Origin: Providencia rettgeri
Lineage (GTDB): Bacteria > Pseudomonadota > Gammaproteobacteria > Enterobacterales > Enterobacteriaceae
Assembly: GCF_023205015.1 (NCBI RefSeq)
Contig: NZ_CP096258.1
Location: forward strand, 496,001 to 560,000
Length of the DNA stretch: 64,000 bases
Direction: 5' to 3'
Of the stretch, positions 27,642 through 36,549 are shown piece by piece (position 1 is the first letter of the stretch; each line of letters opens with the position of its first letter). Position numbers and translations under genes: made by a program. The notes beneath the pieces were generated by a model. That model made no database searches. It was given only the letters and a program-made list of their open reading frames with translations, and was not told where the DNA came from.

Positions 27642-30600
27642 TGGGACGTCTCCTCAGTTTCTTTGATTAGGCGATTCGCTTCGGCAAGCTCATAGCGCCT
27701 TGGTGTTAGTGCGGTTGCACTATGATTACGGGCGAGTAAGGTATAAATGGTCGGCAAAACAAACAGAGTAAATAATGTGCCAACTAACATACCGGTAACT
27801 ATCACTAAGCCTAAGCCAAAGCGGCTATTTGCTCCTGCTCCAGTGGCGAATAGCAGTGGAACTAAGCCAATCACCATTGCTGCGGTTGTCATTAATATTG
27901 GGCGTAAACGAATTTGTGCTGCTTTGAGAATAGCATGCCGCCTATCTAACCCTTCATTGGCTTGTAATTCATTGGCAAACTCAACCATCAATATTCCATG
28001 TTTACTGATTAAGCCAATCAATGTGACTAAGCCGATTTGGGTGTAAATATTCAATGTCGCATAGCCAAGCGCCAATGGAATTAATGCACCACAAATTGAA
28101 AGTGGAACAGTAATCAAGATAATCAATGGGTCGACTAAACTTTCATATTGCGCCGCTAAGACTAAGTAAATAATGATGAGCGCCGCCATAAAGGCAAAGG
28201 CGAGGGTGTTTCCTTCTTGTTTATATTGGCGCGAATCGGATTGCCAGTCATGGCTAAAGCCCGCGGGTAGCTCATTGGCTATTTCGTCTAAGTAGGCAAC
28301 AGCTTGGCCTAACGTGACACCAGGAGCGGGTATTGCTTGGAAAATTGCCGCATTTTGTTGATTAAATTGCGTGAGTTTATTTGGCTCCACTTGGGTGTTG
28401 ATATCTACCACGGTTGAGAGGGGGATCATTGTTCCCGCTTCCGATTTTACATAATGTCGTGAAAGGGCTTCTGGTGTCAGGCGTTGGCTACGAATACTTT
28501 GTGGGATCACGTCGTAAGAACGGCCATCCATCCCAAAGCGGTTAATATAGTTTTCACCCACTAATAAGGTCAGCGATTCACCGATATCTTGCATACGAAT
28601 GCCTAAGCTATTTGCTTTTGAACGGTTAATGCGGATTTCTACCACTGGGTTGTTGTAGTCGAGGTCACTATCGACCACCATAAACAGACCGCTTTCACGT
28701 GCTTGTTGCTTGATCTCCTCCATGGTTTTGTAGAGTACCGAATAATCCTGCGGGCTTCTGAGCACCATTTGGATTGGTAAGCCGCCAGTTGAACCGGGTA
28801 ATGCAGGCAATTGGAAAACGAAAATGCTGTTCCCTTCGACATCACCAACGCGCCCTTGTAAGTCGCCTTGGATCTCAGACGCGACACGGTCGCGTTGCTC
28901 CCATGATGTCAAGTTGGTTCCCCCAAAGCTAGCGGAGGGGCCATCGGTTCCGTTAATAATCCAAGTACTCTCCGTTTCCGGTAATTCCATGAAAACATCA
29001 TGTAATTTACGTGAAAAACGTTCTACGTACTCGAGGTTAGCGTGCTGCGGTGATTTGATAGCGGTTAATACGCTAGATTGGTCTTCTACCGGAGCTAATT
29101 CACGAGGAGCAGATTGATAAAGCAGCGGTAAACTAATGAATACGCCAACGGCAATAACCCCTGTTAACCAACGGTTTTTCAAGGAGAAATTCAATACAAT
29201 GGTATAGTAGTGGGCTAAGGTAGAAAAGAAAGTTTCTGCCATACGCGCCATACGCCCTTCATTCTGTTTTGAGTTCAACATGAAGGAACTCATAACAGGA
29301 GAGAGGGTTAAGGCTACGACACCGGAAACAATCACCGCACCGGCCAACGTGAGCGCAAATTCTTTAAATAAAGCCCCTGTTAACCCCGACATTAGTCCTA
29401 TAGGGGCATATACTGCTGCCAAGGTGATTGTCATTGCGATAACTGGGCCCGCCACTTCACGAGCACCGATTAAAGCCGCTAAAACCGGTGATTTCCCTTC
29501 TTCAATATGGCGATGGACGTTTTCGACGACCACGATAGCATCATCGACGACGAGACCAATCGCTAATACCATTGCCAGTAACGTGAGTAAGTTAATACTA
29601 AATCCAAATGCCATCATCAATGCAGCTGCACCTAACATTGATAGTGGAATAGCTAAAATTGGGATGATCACGCTACGAATCGACCCTAAACATAGGTAAA
29701 TAACAGCGATAACAATCAGTAACGCTTCAACTAAGGTGTTAATAACTTGGTCAATAGACGCTTTAATAAAGCGCGAAGTTTCAAATGCCATTTCGACTTT
29801 AACACCGGGAGGTAATGTTTTGGTGATGTCTGGCATTAATTGATTCATACCATCAACGATTACCAATGGGTTACCGGTTGGTGTAGCAAATAAACCAAGG
29901 TAAATCGCAGGCTCACCATTCATTAAACCACTGGTTTCTGTGGAAGCGGCCCCTAATTCAATGGTTCCTACATCTTTTAAACGTACTAACCCATTGCCAT
30001 CGTTGCGGATCACTAAATCACGAAACTCATCGACATTAGTGAGGTCGGTATTGACATAGACATTAGAAATTACGAACTCGCCTTTGACTTTACCGGGTGC
30101 CGCTTGGTAGTTATTTTGACGAACTGCTTGCGCAACATCCGCAGCGGTTAGCCCTCGGCCAGCTAATTTATCGGCATCCAGCCATAAACGCATTGCCAAC
30201 TGTTGCCCACCAAAGACTTGAACTTTAGCAACACCATCAATTGAGGAATACATTGGCTCAATAACGCGAGAAATGTAGTCTGTCAGGGCGGGAATGGATA
30301 AATTGGTACTGGAAAAACCGATATAAGCAACCGCAGTGGATTCCCCAGAGGAAAGCTCAATCACTGGGTCATAAGCTTCTTTCGGTAATTTATAACGAAC
30401 TTGGTTCACCTTCGCCATGACTTGTGCAAGGGCTTGAGTCGAGTCTCGGTTAAGTTCCATTCGAACGGTGACAAGGCTGCTTCCTTGCACAGATGAAGAG
30501 GACAGATAGTCGACACCTTCCACTGAGGAAACCGCTTGTGCGATAGGTTGCGTCACAAACCCTTGCATTAATTTAGCCGACGCGCCAGGGTATTGTGTCG

Positions 30601-30742
30601 TAATGGTGATCGTCGAGCTTTCAAGTTGTGGATATTGGCGAATAGGCAACTTACTCAACGCAAATAAACCTATTAACACAATTAGCGCACTGACCACGAG
30701 AGCCAGAACAGGTCGGCGAACAAAAACATCAGTAAATTTCAT
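27638..30742 (-). CDS. RND multidrug efflux permease, MexI-like (HAE1 family)
   Basis: 1034 residues, full length for the family. The N terminus 'FVRRPVLALVVSALIVLIGL' and 'KLPIRQYPQLESSTITITTQYPGA' are typical, as is TM4 with the paired Asp residues of the proton relay ('LAIGLVVDDAIVVVENVHRH'). Two large periplasmic loops and 12 membrane helices are expected. The operon order DoxX-like protein, adaptor, permease, with a SoxR-controlled promoter, corresponds to mexG-mexH-mexI of Pseudomonas, which exports phenazines and other redox-active compounds. The outer-membrane partner (opmD) is missing, so TolC is probably used. Substrate is inferred; redox-cycling or aromatic compounds are likely. 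Confidence 0.88.
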   Translation of the reverse strand: MKFTDVFVRRPVLALVVSALIVLIGLFALSKLPIRQYPQLESSTITITTQYPGASAKLMQGFVTQPIAQAVSSVEGVDYLSSSSVQGSSLVTVRMELNRDSTQALAQVMAKVNQVRYKLPKEAYDPVIELSSGESTAVAYIGFSSTNLSIPALTDYISRVIEPMYSSIDGVAKVQVFGGQQLAMRLWLDADKLAGRGLTAADVAQAVRQNNYQAAPGKVKGEFVISNVYVNTDLTNVDEFRDLVIRNDGNGLVRLKDVGTIELGAASTETSGLMNGEPAIYLGLFATPTGNPLVIVDGMNQLMPDITKTLPPGVKVEMAFETSRFIKASIDQVINTLVEALLIVIAVIYLCLGSIRSVIIPILAIPLSMLGAAALMMAFGFSINLLTLLAMVLAIGLVVDDAIVVVENVHRHIEEGKSPVLAALIGAREVAGPVIAMTITLAAVYAPIGLMSGLTGALFKEFALTLAGAVIVSGVVALTLSPVMSSFMLNSKQNEGRMARMAETFFSTLAHYYTIVLNFSLKNRWLTGVIAVGVFISLPLLYQSAPRELAPVEDQSSVLTAIKSPQHANLEYVERFSRKLHDVFMELPETESTWIINGTDGPSASFGGTNLTSWEQRDRVASEIQGDLQGRVGDVEGNSIFVFQLPALPGSTGGLPIQMVLRSPQDYSVLYKTMEEIKQQARESGLFMVVDSDLDYNNPVVEIRINRSKANSLGIRMQDIGESLTLLVGENYINRFGMDGRSYDVIPQSIRSQRLTPEALSRHYVKSEAGTMIPLSTVVDINTQVEPNKLTQFNQQNAAIFQAIPAPGVTLGQAVAYLDEIANELPAGFSHDWQSDSRQYKQEGNTLAFAFMAALIIIYLVLAAQYESLVDPLIILITVPLSICGALIPLALGYATLNIYTQIGLVTLIGLISKHGILMVEFANELQANEGLDRRHAILKAAQIRLRPILMTTAAMVIGLVPLLFATGAGANSRFGLGLVIVTGMLVGTLFTLFVLPTIYTLLARNHSATALTPRRYELAEANRLIKETEETSQ

Positions 30743-30752
30743 TGCGCCTTCC

Positions 30753-31862
30753 TTATGAACCTTGAGCCGTGTTAGCGATTGGTTCAGACAATGTATCTTG
30801 AGCGACAGGGGTGACAGCAGAGCCGTCGTTTAAGCGTAATTGCCCAGAGGTGACGACTTTATCGTTAGCACTTAAGCCGTGTTCTATTTCTATTTTGCCA
30901 TCCCAACGTTGCCCTGTTTTCACGGACACGCGCTTGACGGTCATCGCATCCCCTTCACCTTGTGTAATAAACACGGTATCGCCATAGGCGGTATATGTAA
31001 CGGCGGTTTCTGGGATCGTAATGACTTCATTACTGGCTTGGCGAACCACATTCACATTGGCGTACATCCCGGCTTTTAATGTGCCATCACTATTTTCTAG
31101 TGTAGCTTGCAGGGCGATAGTGCGTGATTTGCCGATGAGTGGGTCAATGGCCGTAATACGGGCTGGAAATGTTTTATTGGGATAAGCATCCACCGTAATA
31201 TCAACAATTTGTCCTTGATGCAGTTCCGGTGAGGCCTGTTCATCTAAAGAGAAATTGAGCTTTAAGGTTTGGGTATCCACCAAACTGGCAATGGCTTCAC
31301 CAGGGTTTAAATATTGCCCTTCATGGACTTGGCGAATACCGATTGTCCCGTCGAATGGCGCTCGGATTGTTTTTTGCGCAATTAATGCTTGGGTTTGGCG
31401 GATCAGGCCTTGAGCAATATCACGTTCAGCACGGGTGCTATCTACTTGAGCCTCCGCCACTAAATGTTGCGCAGATAATGAACGGGTTCTTTCGTATAAG
31501 CGAGCCGCATTACGCAACTGTGCTTGGTAGCGTGATAAGTCCGCTTGTTCAACAGCATCGTTGAGTTGTACTAATAATTGACCTTTTTTGACTTGCTGGC
31601 CAGATTCAAATGCAATTTTCGTAATACGGCCATTGGTTTCTGCCGCGACTAGGACTTGGCTGCCAGCTTCTAATTCACCCACACCGTAAAAAGTGCGAGG
31701 CGCGGTATCTAAGCTAACAGGAGCCAATGCCACTTTTACGGGGGGATATTGGTAGGCTGCTTGTTCGTCTTCTTCATTTTGGGCGTAGGTTGAATAAATC
31801 GCGCTACCCGCCCCAACAGCAATTAAAACGGAACAAAGTGTCATTATTGTTTTTTTATTCAT
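30753..31862 (-). CDS. RND efflux periplasmic adaptor (membrane fusion protein), MexH-like
   Basis: 369 residues with an N-terminal membrane anchor or signal (about 5-27) and the usual MFP order: a lipoyl/biotinyl-like half ('NGRITKIAFESGQQVKKGQLLVQL'), an alpha-helical hairpin (about residues 105-150), the second lipoyl half ('IRAPFDGTIGIRQVHEGQYL'), then beta-barrel and membrane-proximal domains. It bridges the inner-membrane pump and the outer-membrane channel. No lipobox Cys is visible. It lies 10 nt upstream of the permease and 12 nt after the DoxX-like gene. Confidence 0.87.
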   Translation of the reverse strand: MNKKTIMTLCSVLIAVGAGSAIYSTYAQNEEDEQAAYQYPPVKVALAPVSLDTAPRTFYGVGELEAGSQVLVAAETNGRITKIAFESGQQVKKGQLLVQLNDAVEQADLSRYQAQLRNAARLYERTRSLSAQHLVAEAQVDSTRAERDIAQGLIRQTQALIAQKTIRAPFDGTIGIRQVHEGQYLNPGEAIASLVDTQTLKLNFSLDEQASPELHQGQIVDITVDAYPNKTFPARITAIDPLIGKSRTIALQATLENSDGTLKAGMYANVNVVRQASNEVITIPETAVTYTAYGDTVFITQGEGDAMTVKRVSVKTGQRWDGKIEIEHGLSANDKVVTSGQLRLNDGSAVTPVAQDTLSEPIANTAQGS

Positions 31863-31874
31863 TAAATTTTCCTT

Positions 31875-32303
31875 CTATTTCTGCGTTTTTAACGCGAAAT
31901 AAAGACCTCTAAAATGCCCTGCAATGGCGATAGCGATTAAGCCCCCAATAACAGCAATATGTTCAATTGCCCAAAACATCGCGATTTGAGCTTGTTCTCC
32001 CGTGTAGTTCCAAAAGGTGTGGACAACCACAATCGTGAGGAACAAAAACACGGCTAATGCTCCAGTACCAAGCCATAAAAGACGGTTAAATAGCACAAGC
32101 GCGGAGCCAACTAACATGACAGCAGCAGAAGCAATATTGAAAAACCAATCTGGGTGAAGACCTGCAGCACGCATTTCAGCCAGACTATTTTCATAATCAA
32201 AAACTTTGGCTAAACCAGATGAAATAAATAAAACCAAGACTAGTAAGCGAGCAATAATCCATAAGCTATTGCTTTCTAACATTTTGGTAATCACCGATGG
32301 CAT
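31875..32303 (-). CDS. DoxX-family membrane protein, MexG-like
   Basis: 142 residues, four hydrophobic segments, of the DoxX family ('ARLLVLVLFISSGLAKVFDY', 'AAGLHPDWFFNIASAAVMLVG', 'LFLTIVVVHTFWNYTGEQAQ'). The first gene of the SoxR-controlled unit. In Pseudomonas aeruginosa the equivalent gene mexG opens mexGHI-opmD and encodes a DoxX-like inner-membrane protein reported to bind phenazines. The match in both family and gene order supports the MexG-like call; ligand binding here is inference. Confidence 0.82.
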   Translation of the reverse strand: MPSVITKMLESNSLWIIARLLVLVLFISSGLAKVFDYENSLAEMRAAGLHPDWFFNIASAAVMLVGSALVLFNRLLWLGTGALAVFLFLTIVVVHTFWNYTGEQAQIAMFWAIEHIAVIGGLIAIAIAGHFRGLYFALKTQK

Positions 32304-32355
32304 AAACCTATCCCCTTTAAAAAAATAACCTCAATTGACAAACTAGCAGGGTGGC

Positions 32356-32386
32356 ACTATAAAACCTTAAGTTAAGTTGAGGTCAA
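32356..32386 (-). promoter_or_regulatory. SoxR-controlled promoter of the efflux operon
   Basis: On the minus strand TTGACC (-35, 32381-32386) and TATAGT (-10, 32356-32361) are separated by 19 bp, the over-long spacer typical of MerR-family promoters. Overlapping the spacer and -35 is CCTTAAGTTAAGTTGAGG (32365-32382), close to the E. coli SoxR box CCTCAAGTTAACTTGAGG. The site is 20 bp ahead of soxR, so it could also autoregulate it. Confidence 0.85.
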
Positions 32387-32402
32387 GCACAGGTGAGCTA
32401 AA

Positions 32403-32900
32403 ATGGTAGACAAAGACACAAAAACGATAAAACCGCAGAGAAATGAGGGGAAAAAAATTGATTTTACGCGGGCATTAACGGTTGGCGAAGTGGCAAAACG
32501 CTCGGGAGTGCCTGTTTCTACAGTCCATTTTTATGAATCAAAGGGGCTAATTCAAAGTACGCGCACTCAAGGGAATCAGCGGCGATTTCATTCCGTTGTC
32601 CTTCGCTATATTGCCATTATTAAAGTTGCACAAAGTACGGGGATCCCATTACATGAAATTCAAGAGGCATTAGGGCGTTTTCCTGCAAATAGTGCACTCA
32701 CTTCTGAGCAATGGAAGGAGATGTCGACACAATGGCGTAAATCTTTAGATAAGCGCATTCGGCAACTGACTCGTTTACGTAATGAGTTGGATAACTGCAT
32801 TGGTTGCGGTTGTTTATCATTAAGTGATTGCCCGCTGCGTAACCCTGATGATGTACTGGGCAAGAGAGGCCCTGGCGCCCGTATTTTAGAACGTCCATAA
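32403..32900 (+). CDS. soxR: Redox-sensitive activator SoxR
   Basis: 165 residues, MerR family. The N-terminal HTH ('LTVGEVAKRSGVPVSTVHFYESKGLI') is followed by the dimerisation helix and a [2Fe-2S] cluster motif CX2CXCX5C at Cys132, 135, 137 and 143 ('CIGCGCLSLSDC'). Oxidation of the cluster by redox-cycling compounds turns SoxR into an activator by DNA twisting. It is divergent from the DoxX/adaptor/RND operon instead of soxS; this is the Pseudomonas-like direct wiring to a pump. It has a good AGGTGAG ribosome binding site. Confidence 0.93.
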   Translation: MVDKDTKTIKPQRNEGKKIDFTRALTVGEVAKRSGVPVSTVHFYESKGLIQSTRTQGNQRRFHSVVLRYIAIIKVAQSTGIPLHEIQEALGRFPANSALTSEQWKEMSTQWRKSLDKRIRQLTRLRNELDNCIGCGCLSLSDCPLRNPDDVLGKRGPGARILERP

Positions 32901-32946
32901 TCTATTTTATTTATTTTTGCGATTAATCATACTTTTCATTATTTGG

Positions 32947-32973
32947 ATAGCCACTGCCGAGAGTGGCTATTTG
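32947..32973 (+). terminator. Hairpin after soxR
   Basis: ATAGCCACT gccgag AGTGGCTAT, a 9-bp perfect stem with a short T-rich tail. It separates soxR from the downstream catabolic operon. Confidence 0.65.
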
Positions 32974-33132
32974 TCTAGTTATATCATCATCTTATTATTT
33001 AAATTGCGGCACAAAATGGATATTTTTTGCGTCCATCGGCTACCCCTTTCCCGCATATTTGCGTAACTATCCGTTATGTTAATTTTTTGTGAATTCATTG
33101 TAACCAGATGAAGGTGAAAGAGGGTGACAACG

Positions 33133-33918
33133 ATGAAAGGTTTGAATAATAAGATTGCCATTGTGACTGGCGGAGCGACCAAAATTGGTGCAACCGTCGC
33201 GAAAGTATTGAGTGATTACGGTGTAAAAGTCACGATTTTTGATATTGATGCCGTGAATGGTGAAAAAGTCGCTCAAAGTGAGCCCAATATTGACTTTATT
33301 CCTGTTGATATCACAGATGACCAACAGCTTAAACAAGGTATTGACCGTGTTGCGCAGAAATATGGCCAACTCGATTTTTTAGTTAATCTGGCAGCCACTT
33401 ATCTTGATGAAGGCCAGTTATCGACAAGGCAGGATTGGCTCACTGCGTTGAATATTAATGTAGTGAGTGCGGTGATGGCAGCGCAGTTTGCCAAAGCGCA
33501 TTTCGTCAAGTCGGGCAAAGGTGCCATCGTCAACTTCACCAGTATTTCTTCTTCTGTCGCCCAAACAGGTCGTTGGCTCTACCCTGCATCTAAAGCCACT
33601 ATGTTAGAGGTAACTCGCAGCCAAGCAATGGATTATGCGGCTGAAGGAATTCGTGTAAATTCCGTTTCCCCAGGATGGACCTGGTCCCGAGTTATGGATG
33701 AAATCACGGGGGGGGACCGTCAAAAAACAGACCGTGTTGCCGCTGATTACCACTTATTAAAACGCGTTGGTGACCCAGAAGAAGTCGCTCAAGTTGTCGC
33801 GTTCTTACTGTCTGATTTGGCCAGTTTTGTTACTGGTGCAGATTACGCTGTCGATGGCGGTTACTCCGCTATGGGGCCTGAACAGGCTAAACCCGCAATT
33901 CCCCGTCTTGCTGAATAA
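33133..33918 (+). CDS. SDR-family dehydrogenase (IifB-like candidate)
   Basis: About 261 residues, using the ATG at 33133 because AGAGGG lies 9 nt ahead; a GTG at 33124 is also in frame. A classical short-chain dehydrogenase with the nucleotide-binding TGGATKIG motif at residues about 12-19, and Ser and Tyr150/Lys154 in 'YPASK'. First gene of catabolic operon A, next to an indole/styrene-type monooxygenase. In Acinetobacter the SDR IifB dehydrogenates the indole dihydrodiol to 3-hydroxyindolin-2-one, and the same step is predicted here. An oxidation to isatin is an alternative. The family is certain, the substrate is inference. Confidence 0.85.
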   Translation: MKGLNNKIAIVTGGATKIGATVAKVLSDYGVKVTIFDIDAVNGEKVAQSEPNIDFIPVDITDDQQLKQGIDRVAQKYGQLDFLVNLAATYLDEGQLSTRQDWLTALNINVVSAVMAAQFAKAHFVKSGKGAIVNFTSISSSVAQTGRWLYPASKATMLEVTRSQAMDYAAEGIRVNSVSPGWTWSRVMDEITGGDRQKTDRVAADYHLLKRVGDPEEVAQVVAFLLSDLASFVTGADYAVDGGYSAMGPEQAKPAIPRLAE

Positions 33919-33953
33919 GACACCACTTTAACTATTTTGTAGAGGAAAATACT

Positions 33954-35198
33954 ATGCGTCGAATTGCTATTGTAGGTGGTGGTCAAGCGGGTATGCCATT
34001 AGCTTTGGGTCTACTCAATAAAGGTTATGAAGTCACGGTTGCAACAAACCGGACTCCAGAAGATGTTAAAAATGGCCGAGTGATGTCGAGCCAGTGCATG
34101 TTCGATATTTCACTGCAATTTGAACGTGATTTAGGGATTAATTTTTGGGAAGAGCAATGTCCGCCAGTTGAAGGCATTGGTTTTACCGTGCCTAATCCCG
34201 AAAAAGCAGGCGAAAAAGTGATTTCTTGGCGTTCGCGCCTCGATAATTATGCCCAAGCCGTCGACCAACGTATCAAAATGCCTTACTGGATGGAATTATT
34301 TGCTGCTCGTGGCGGTAATTTACGGATTGAAGATGTTGGCGTCGCAGAGCTGGAGCACTTAGCGCAAACGCACGATTTAGTTGTGTTAGCGGGTGGGAAA
34401 GGGGAAATTGTTAAATTGCTTGAGCGCGATGCCACCCGTTCACCTTATGACAAACCACAGCGCGCCTTGGCACTGACTTATGTGCATGGCATGTTACCAA
34501 CACCGGAATTCTCTCAAGTTTCTTTCAATTTGATCCCCGGTGTTGGCGAGTATTTTGTATTCCCATCACTGACGAATAGCGGTGATTGCCACATCATGGT
34601 GTTTGAAGGGATCCCCGGTGGGCCGATGGATCAGTGGAATGAAGCGCGTACTCCACAGGAACATTTGGCTTACAGTAAAAAAATTCTTAATACCTATTTA
34701 CCTTGGGAAGCAGAGCGTTGCCATCACGTTGAGTTAACTGATGATAATGGCATTCTAGCCGGAAGATTTGCACCAACAGTGAGAAAACCGGTGTTAACTC
34801 TACCATCAGGCAACATTGTATTTGGTCTTGGCGATGCGTTAGTCACCAATGACCCACTAACGGGGCAAGGTTCAAATAATGCCACCAAGGCTTGTAAAGT
34901 CTATTATGACGCTATTTTAGCCCATGGTGACAAGCCTTACACTGCCGAGTGGATGAATGACACATTTGAGCAGTTCTGGAAGTATGGCCGCCATGTTGTG
35001 GAATGGACCAATTCCTTACTCGCCCCTCCTGAGCCCCATATTTTACACTTATTGGATGCAGCCCAGCAGTTGCCATCCTTAGCACATACCATCGCAAATG
35101 CCTTTAATTACCCGCCTGTATTATTCCCTTGGTGGAAAGATGGGGCTGCCTGTGAGGCCTATATTCAATCGCAAATGATGGAAGAAGCGCGAGCTTAA
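33954..35198 (+). CDS. StyA/IifC-type flavin-dependent indole/styrene monooxygenase
   Basis: 414 residues. An N-terminal FAD-binding fold with 'VGGGQAGMPLALGL' and motifs typical of the StyA/SMOA group ('GRVMSSQCMFDISLQFERDLG', 'FGLGDALVTNDPLTGQGSNNATKA'). This group uses free reduced FAD supplied by a separate reductase, and epoxidises styrene or indole. The reductase gene overlaps it (TAATG). Acinetobacter IifC, from the indole degradation operon iifABCDE, is of this type. The predicted step is attack on the indole 2,3-bond, which in the absence of downstream enzymes would give indigo. Styrene is the main alternative, but no styrene oxide isomerase or phenylacetaldehyde dehydrogenase is present. 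Confidence 0.85.
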   Translation: MRRIAIVGGGQAGMPLALGLLNKGYEVTVATNRTPEDVKNGRVMSSQCMFDISLQFERDLGINFWEEQCPPVEGIGFTVPNPEKAGEKVISWRSRLDNYAQAVDQRIKMPYWMELFAARGGNLRIEDVGVAELEHLAQTHDLVVLAGGKGEIVKLLERDATRSPYDKPQRALALTYVHGMLPTPEFSQVSFNLIPGVGEYFVFPSLTNSGDCHIMVFEGIPGGPMDQWNEARTPQEHLAYSKKILNTYLPWEAERCHHVELTDDNGILAGRFAPTVRKPVLTLPSGNIVFGLGDALVTNDPLTGQGSNNATKACKVYYDAILAHGDKPYTAEWMNDTFEQFWKYGRHVVEWTNSLLAPPEPHILHLLDAAQQLPSLAHTIANAFNYPPVLFPWWKDGAACEAYIQSQMMEEARA

Positions 35199-35749
35199 TG
35201 GGGGATATCAGTATGTCTATGATTGCAGAGGATACACTCATGTGTGATAGGGAATGGGGCGATACCGAGTTTGAATCAAAAATATTGCGTAATCTGCTGG
35301 GCTGCTATCCAACAGGGGTTGCGATTGTTACCACTCGAACTGCAGATGGCCGTGATGTTGGGTTGACTATCAACTCGTTTGCATCGCTATCACTTGACCC
35401 ACCACTTGTGCTATGGAGCTTAGTGAACCATTCACCAAACTTATCCGTATTTCGTGATTGTGCTCATTTCACTATCAATATATTAGGTCACGGGCACCAA
35501 GAACTTGCAATGCGTTTTGCGAACCCGCGTATCGAAAATAAATTTGAAGATGTAGCAATTCACCTTACACCAGAAGGGATCCCTGCATTGCATGGAGCGA
35601 TAGCGACATTGGTATGTGAAAACCATAAACAAGACACGATTGGCGACCACTTATTGATGGTGGGGCATGTTCGCCGTATCGGCAGTGAAGCGGGGAAACC
35701 GTTAGTGTTTCATGGCGGTAGTTTTACTGCATTACATGAAGCACCTTAA
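35198..35749 (+). CDS. Flavin reductase, StyB/IifD-like
   Basis: 183 residues, flavin-reductase-like FMN/FAD-binding split-barrel ('LLGCYPTGVAIVTTRTADGRDVGLTINSFASLSLDPPLVLWSLVNHSPN' region, about residues 33-80, and 'GDHLLMVGHVRRI' near the C terminus). It supplies reduced flavin to the adjacent monooxygenase. The ATG overlaps the stop codon of the monooxygenase gene (TAATG), so the two subunits are translationally coupled. A later in-frame Met (35213) may also serve as start. Well supported by context. Confidence 0.88.
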   Translation: MGDISMSMIAEDTLMCDREWGDTEFESKILRNLLGCYPTGVAIVTTRTADGRDVGLTINSFASLSLDPPLVLWSLVNHSPNLSVFRDCAHFTINILGHGHQELAMRFANPRIENKFEDVAIHLTPEGIPALHGAIATLVCENHKQDTIGDHLLMVGHVRRIGSEAGKPLVFHGGSFTALHEAP

Positions 35750-35763
35750 GTGAGGAAGAGACG

Positions 35764-36546
35764 ATGAACCAGCAAACATTAATAGCATTTGCAGCACAGT
35801 TGCAGCAAGGAAATATTCAAGTTATCGACCTGACACAAACTTTATCGCCTTCATTTCCAGCCCTGCAATTGCCTGAGCAATTCGGGCAAGTCTGGTCATT
35901 TAGCATGGAACAGATTTCTCGTTATGATGATAACGGCCCTGCATGGTATTGGAATAATTTTAGTTGCGGAGAACATACCGGAACGCATTTTGATGCACCA
36001 ATTCATTGGATTAGCGGTAAAGACCAAATCAATAATACGGTGGATACCATTCCAGTGGAAAACTTTGTAGCGCCAGCCGTTGTAGTAGATGCCAGTGCGG
36101 AAGTGGCTCAAAACCCTGACTGGGTGTTAACTGTCGAGTTTCTACAAAAGTGGGAAGAAAAGCACGGCACAATTCCTAAAGCTGCTTGGGTGCTTTTTAG
36201 AACTGATTGGTCGAAAAAGGCGAATGACCCGGTTGCCTATGTCAGTATGCGTGAAGATGGTGCACACACACCGGGGCCATCCCAAGAAGCGGTAGAGTGG
36301 CTCATTCACCAACGTGATGTTAAAGGGTTTGGTGTTGAAACTATCAATACGGATGCAGGGCAGTCATATAGTTGGCCGGTACCTTACCCTTGCCATACTT
36401 TAATGCATGGTCACAATAAATATGGCCTGCAATGTTTGACGAACCTCGACAAACTGCCTGCGACAGGTGTCGTGATTGTTGCTGCGCCACTTAAAATTGA
36501 AGGTGGTTCAGGCAGCCCATTACGTGTACTTGCACTTGTGGGGTGA
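35764..36546 (+). CDS. Cyclase-family metal hydrolase, probable isatin hydrolase
   Basis: 260 residues of the PF04199 'cyclase' family, which includes kynurenine formamidase and isatin hydrolase. The metal motif HxGTHxDxPxH is intact as HTGTHFDAPIH (His71, His75, Asp77, His81), followed by Trp82. Later conserved elements are 'FGVETINTDAG' and 'HTLMHGHNKYGLQC'. Isatin hydrolase opens the five-membered lactam of isatin to isatinate with Mn2+. The neighbouring indole-type monooxygenase makes that substrate far more likely than N-formylkynurenine. A GAGGAAGAG ribosome binding site precedes it; it lies 3 nt before the next gene. Confidence 0.82.
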   Translation: MNQQTLIAFAAQLQQGNIQVIDLTQTLSPSFPALQLPEQFGQVWSFSMEQISRYDDNGPAWYWNNFSCGEHTGTHFDAPIHWISGKDQINNTVDTIPVENFVAPAVVVDASAEVAQNPDWVLTVEFLQKWEEKHGTIPKAAWVLFRTDWSKKANDPVAYVSMREDGAHTPGPSQEAVEWLIHQRDVKGFGVETINTDAGQSYSWPVPYPCHTLMHGHNKYGLQCLTNLDKLPATGVVIVAAPLKIEGGSGSPLRVLALVG

Positions 36547-36549
36547 GGT

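Noticed and set aside
32921..32930. GATTAATCAT shared with the operon B palindrome at 47109-47118
   Set aside because: Ten AT-rich bases can recur by chance; it lies before the soxR terminator and over 200 bp from the operon A start.
33954..35749. Styrene degradation operon
   Set aside because: StyA/StyB-like genes are present, but no styrene oxide isomerase or phenylacetaldehyde dehydrogenase; the hydrolase and SDR fit indole better.
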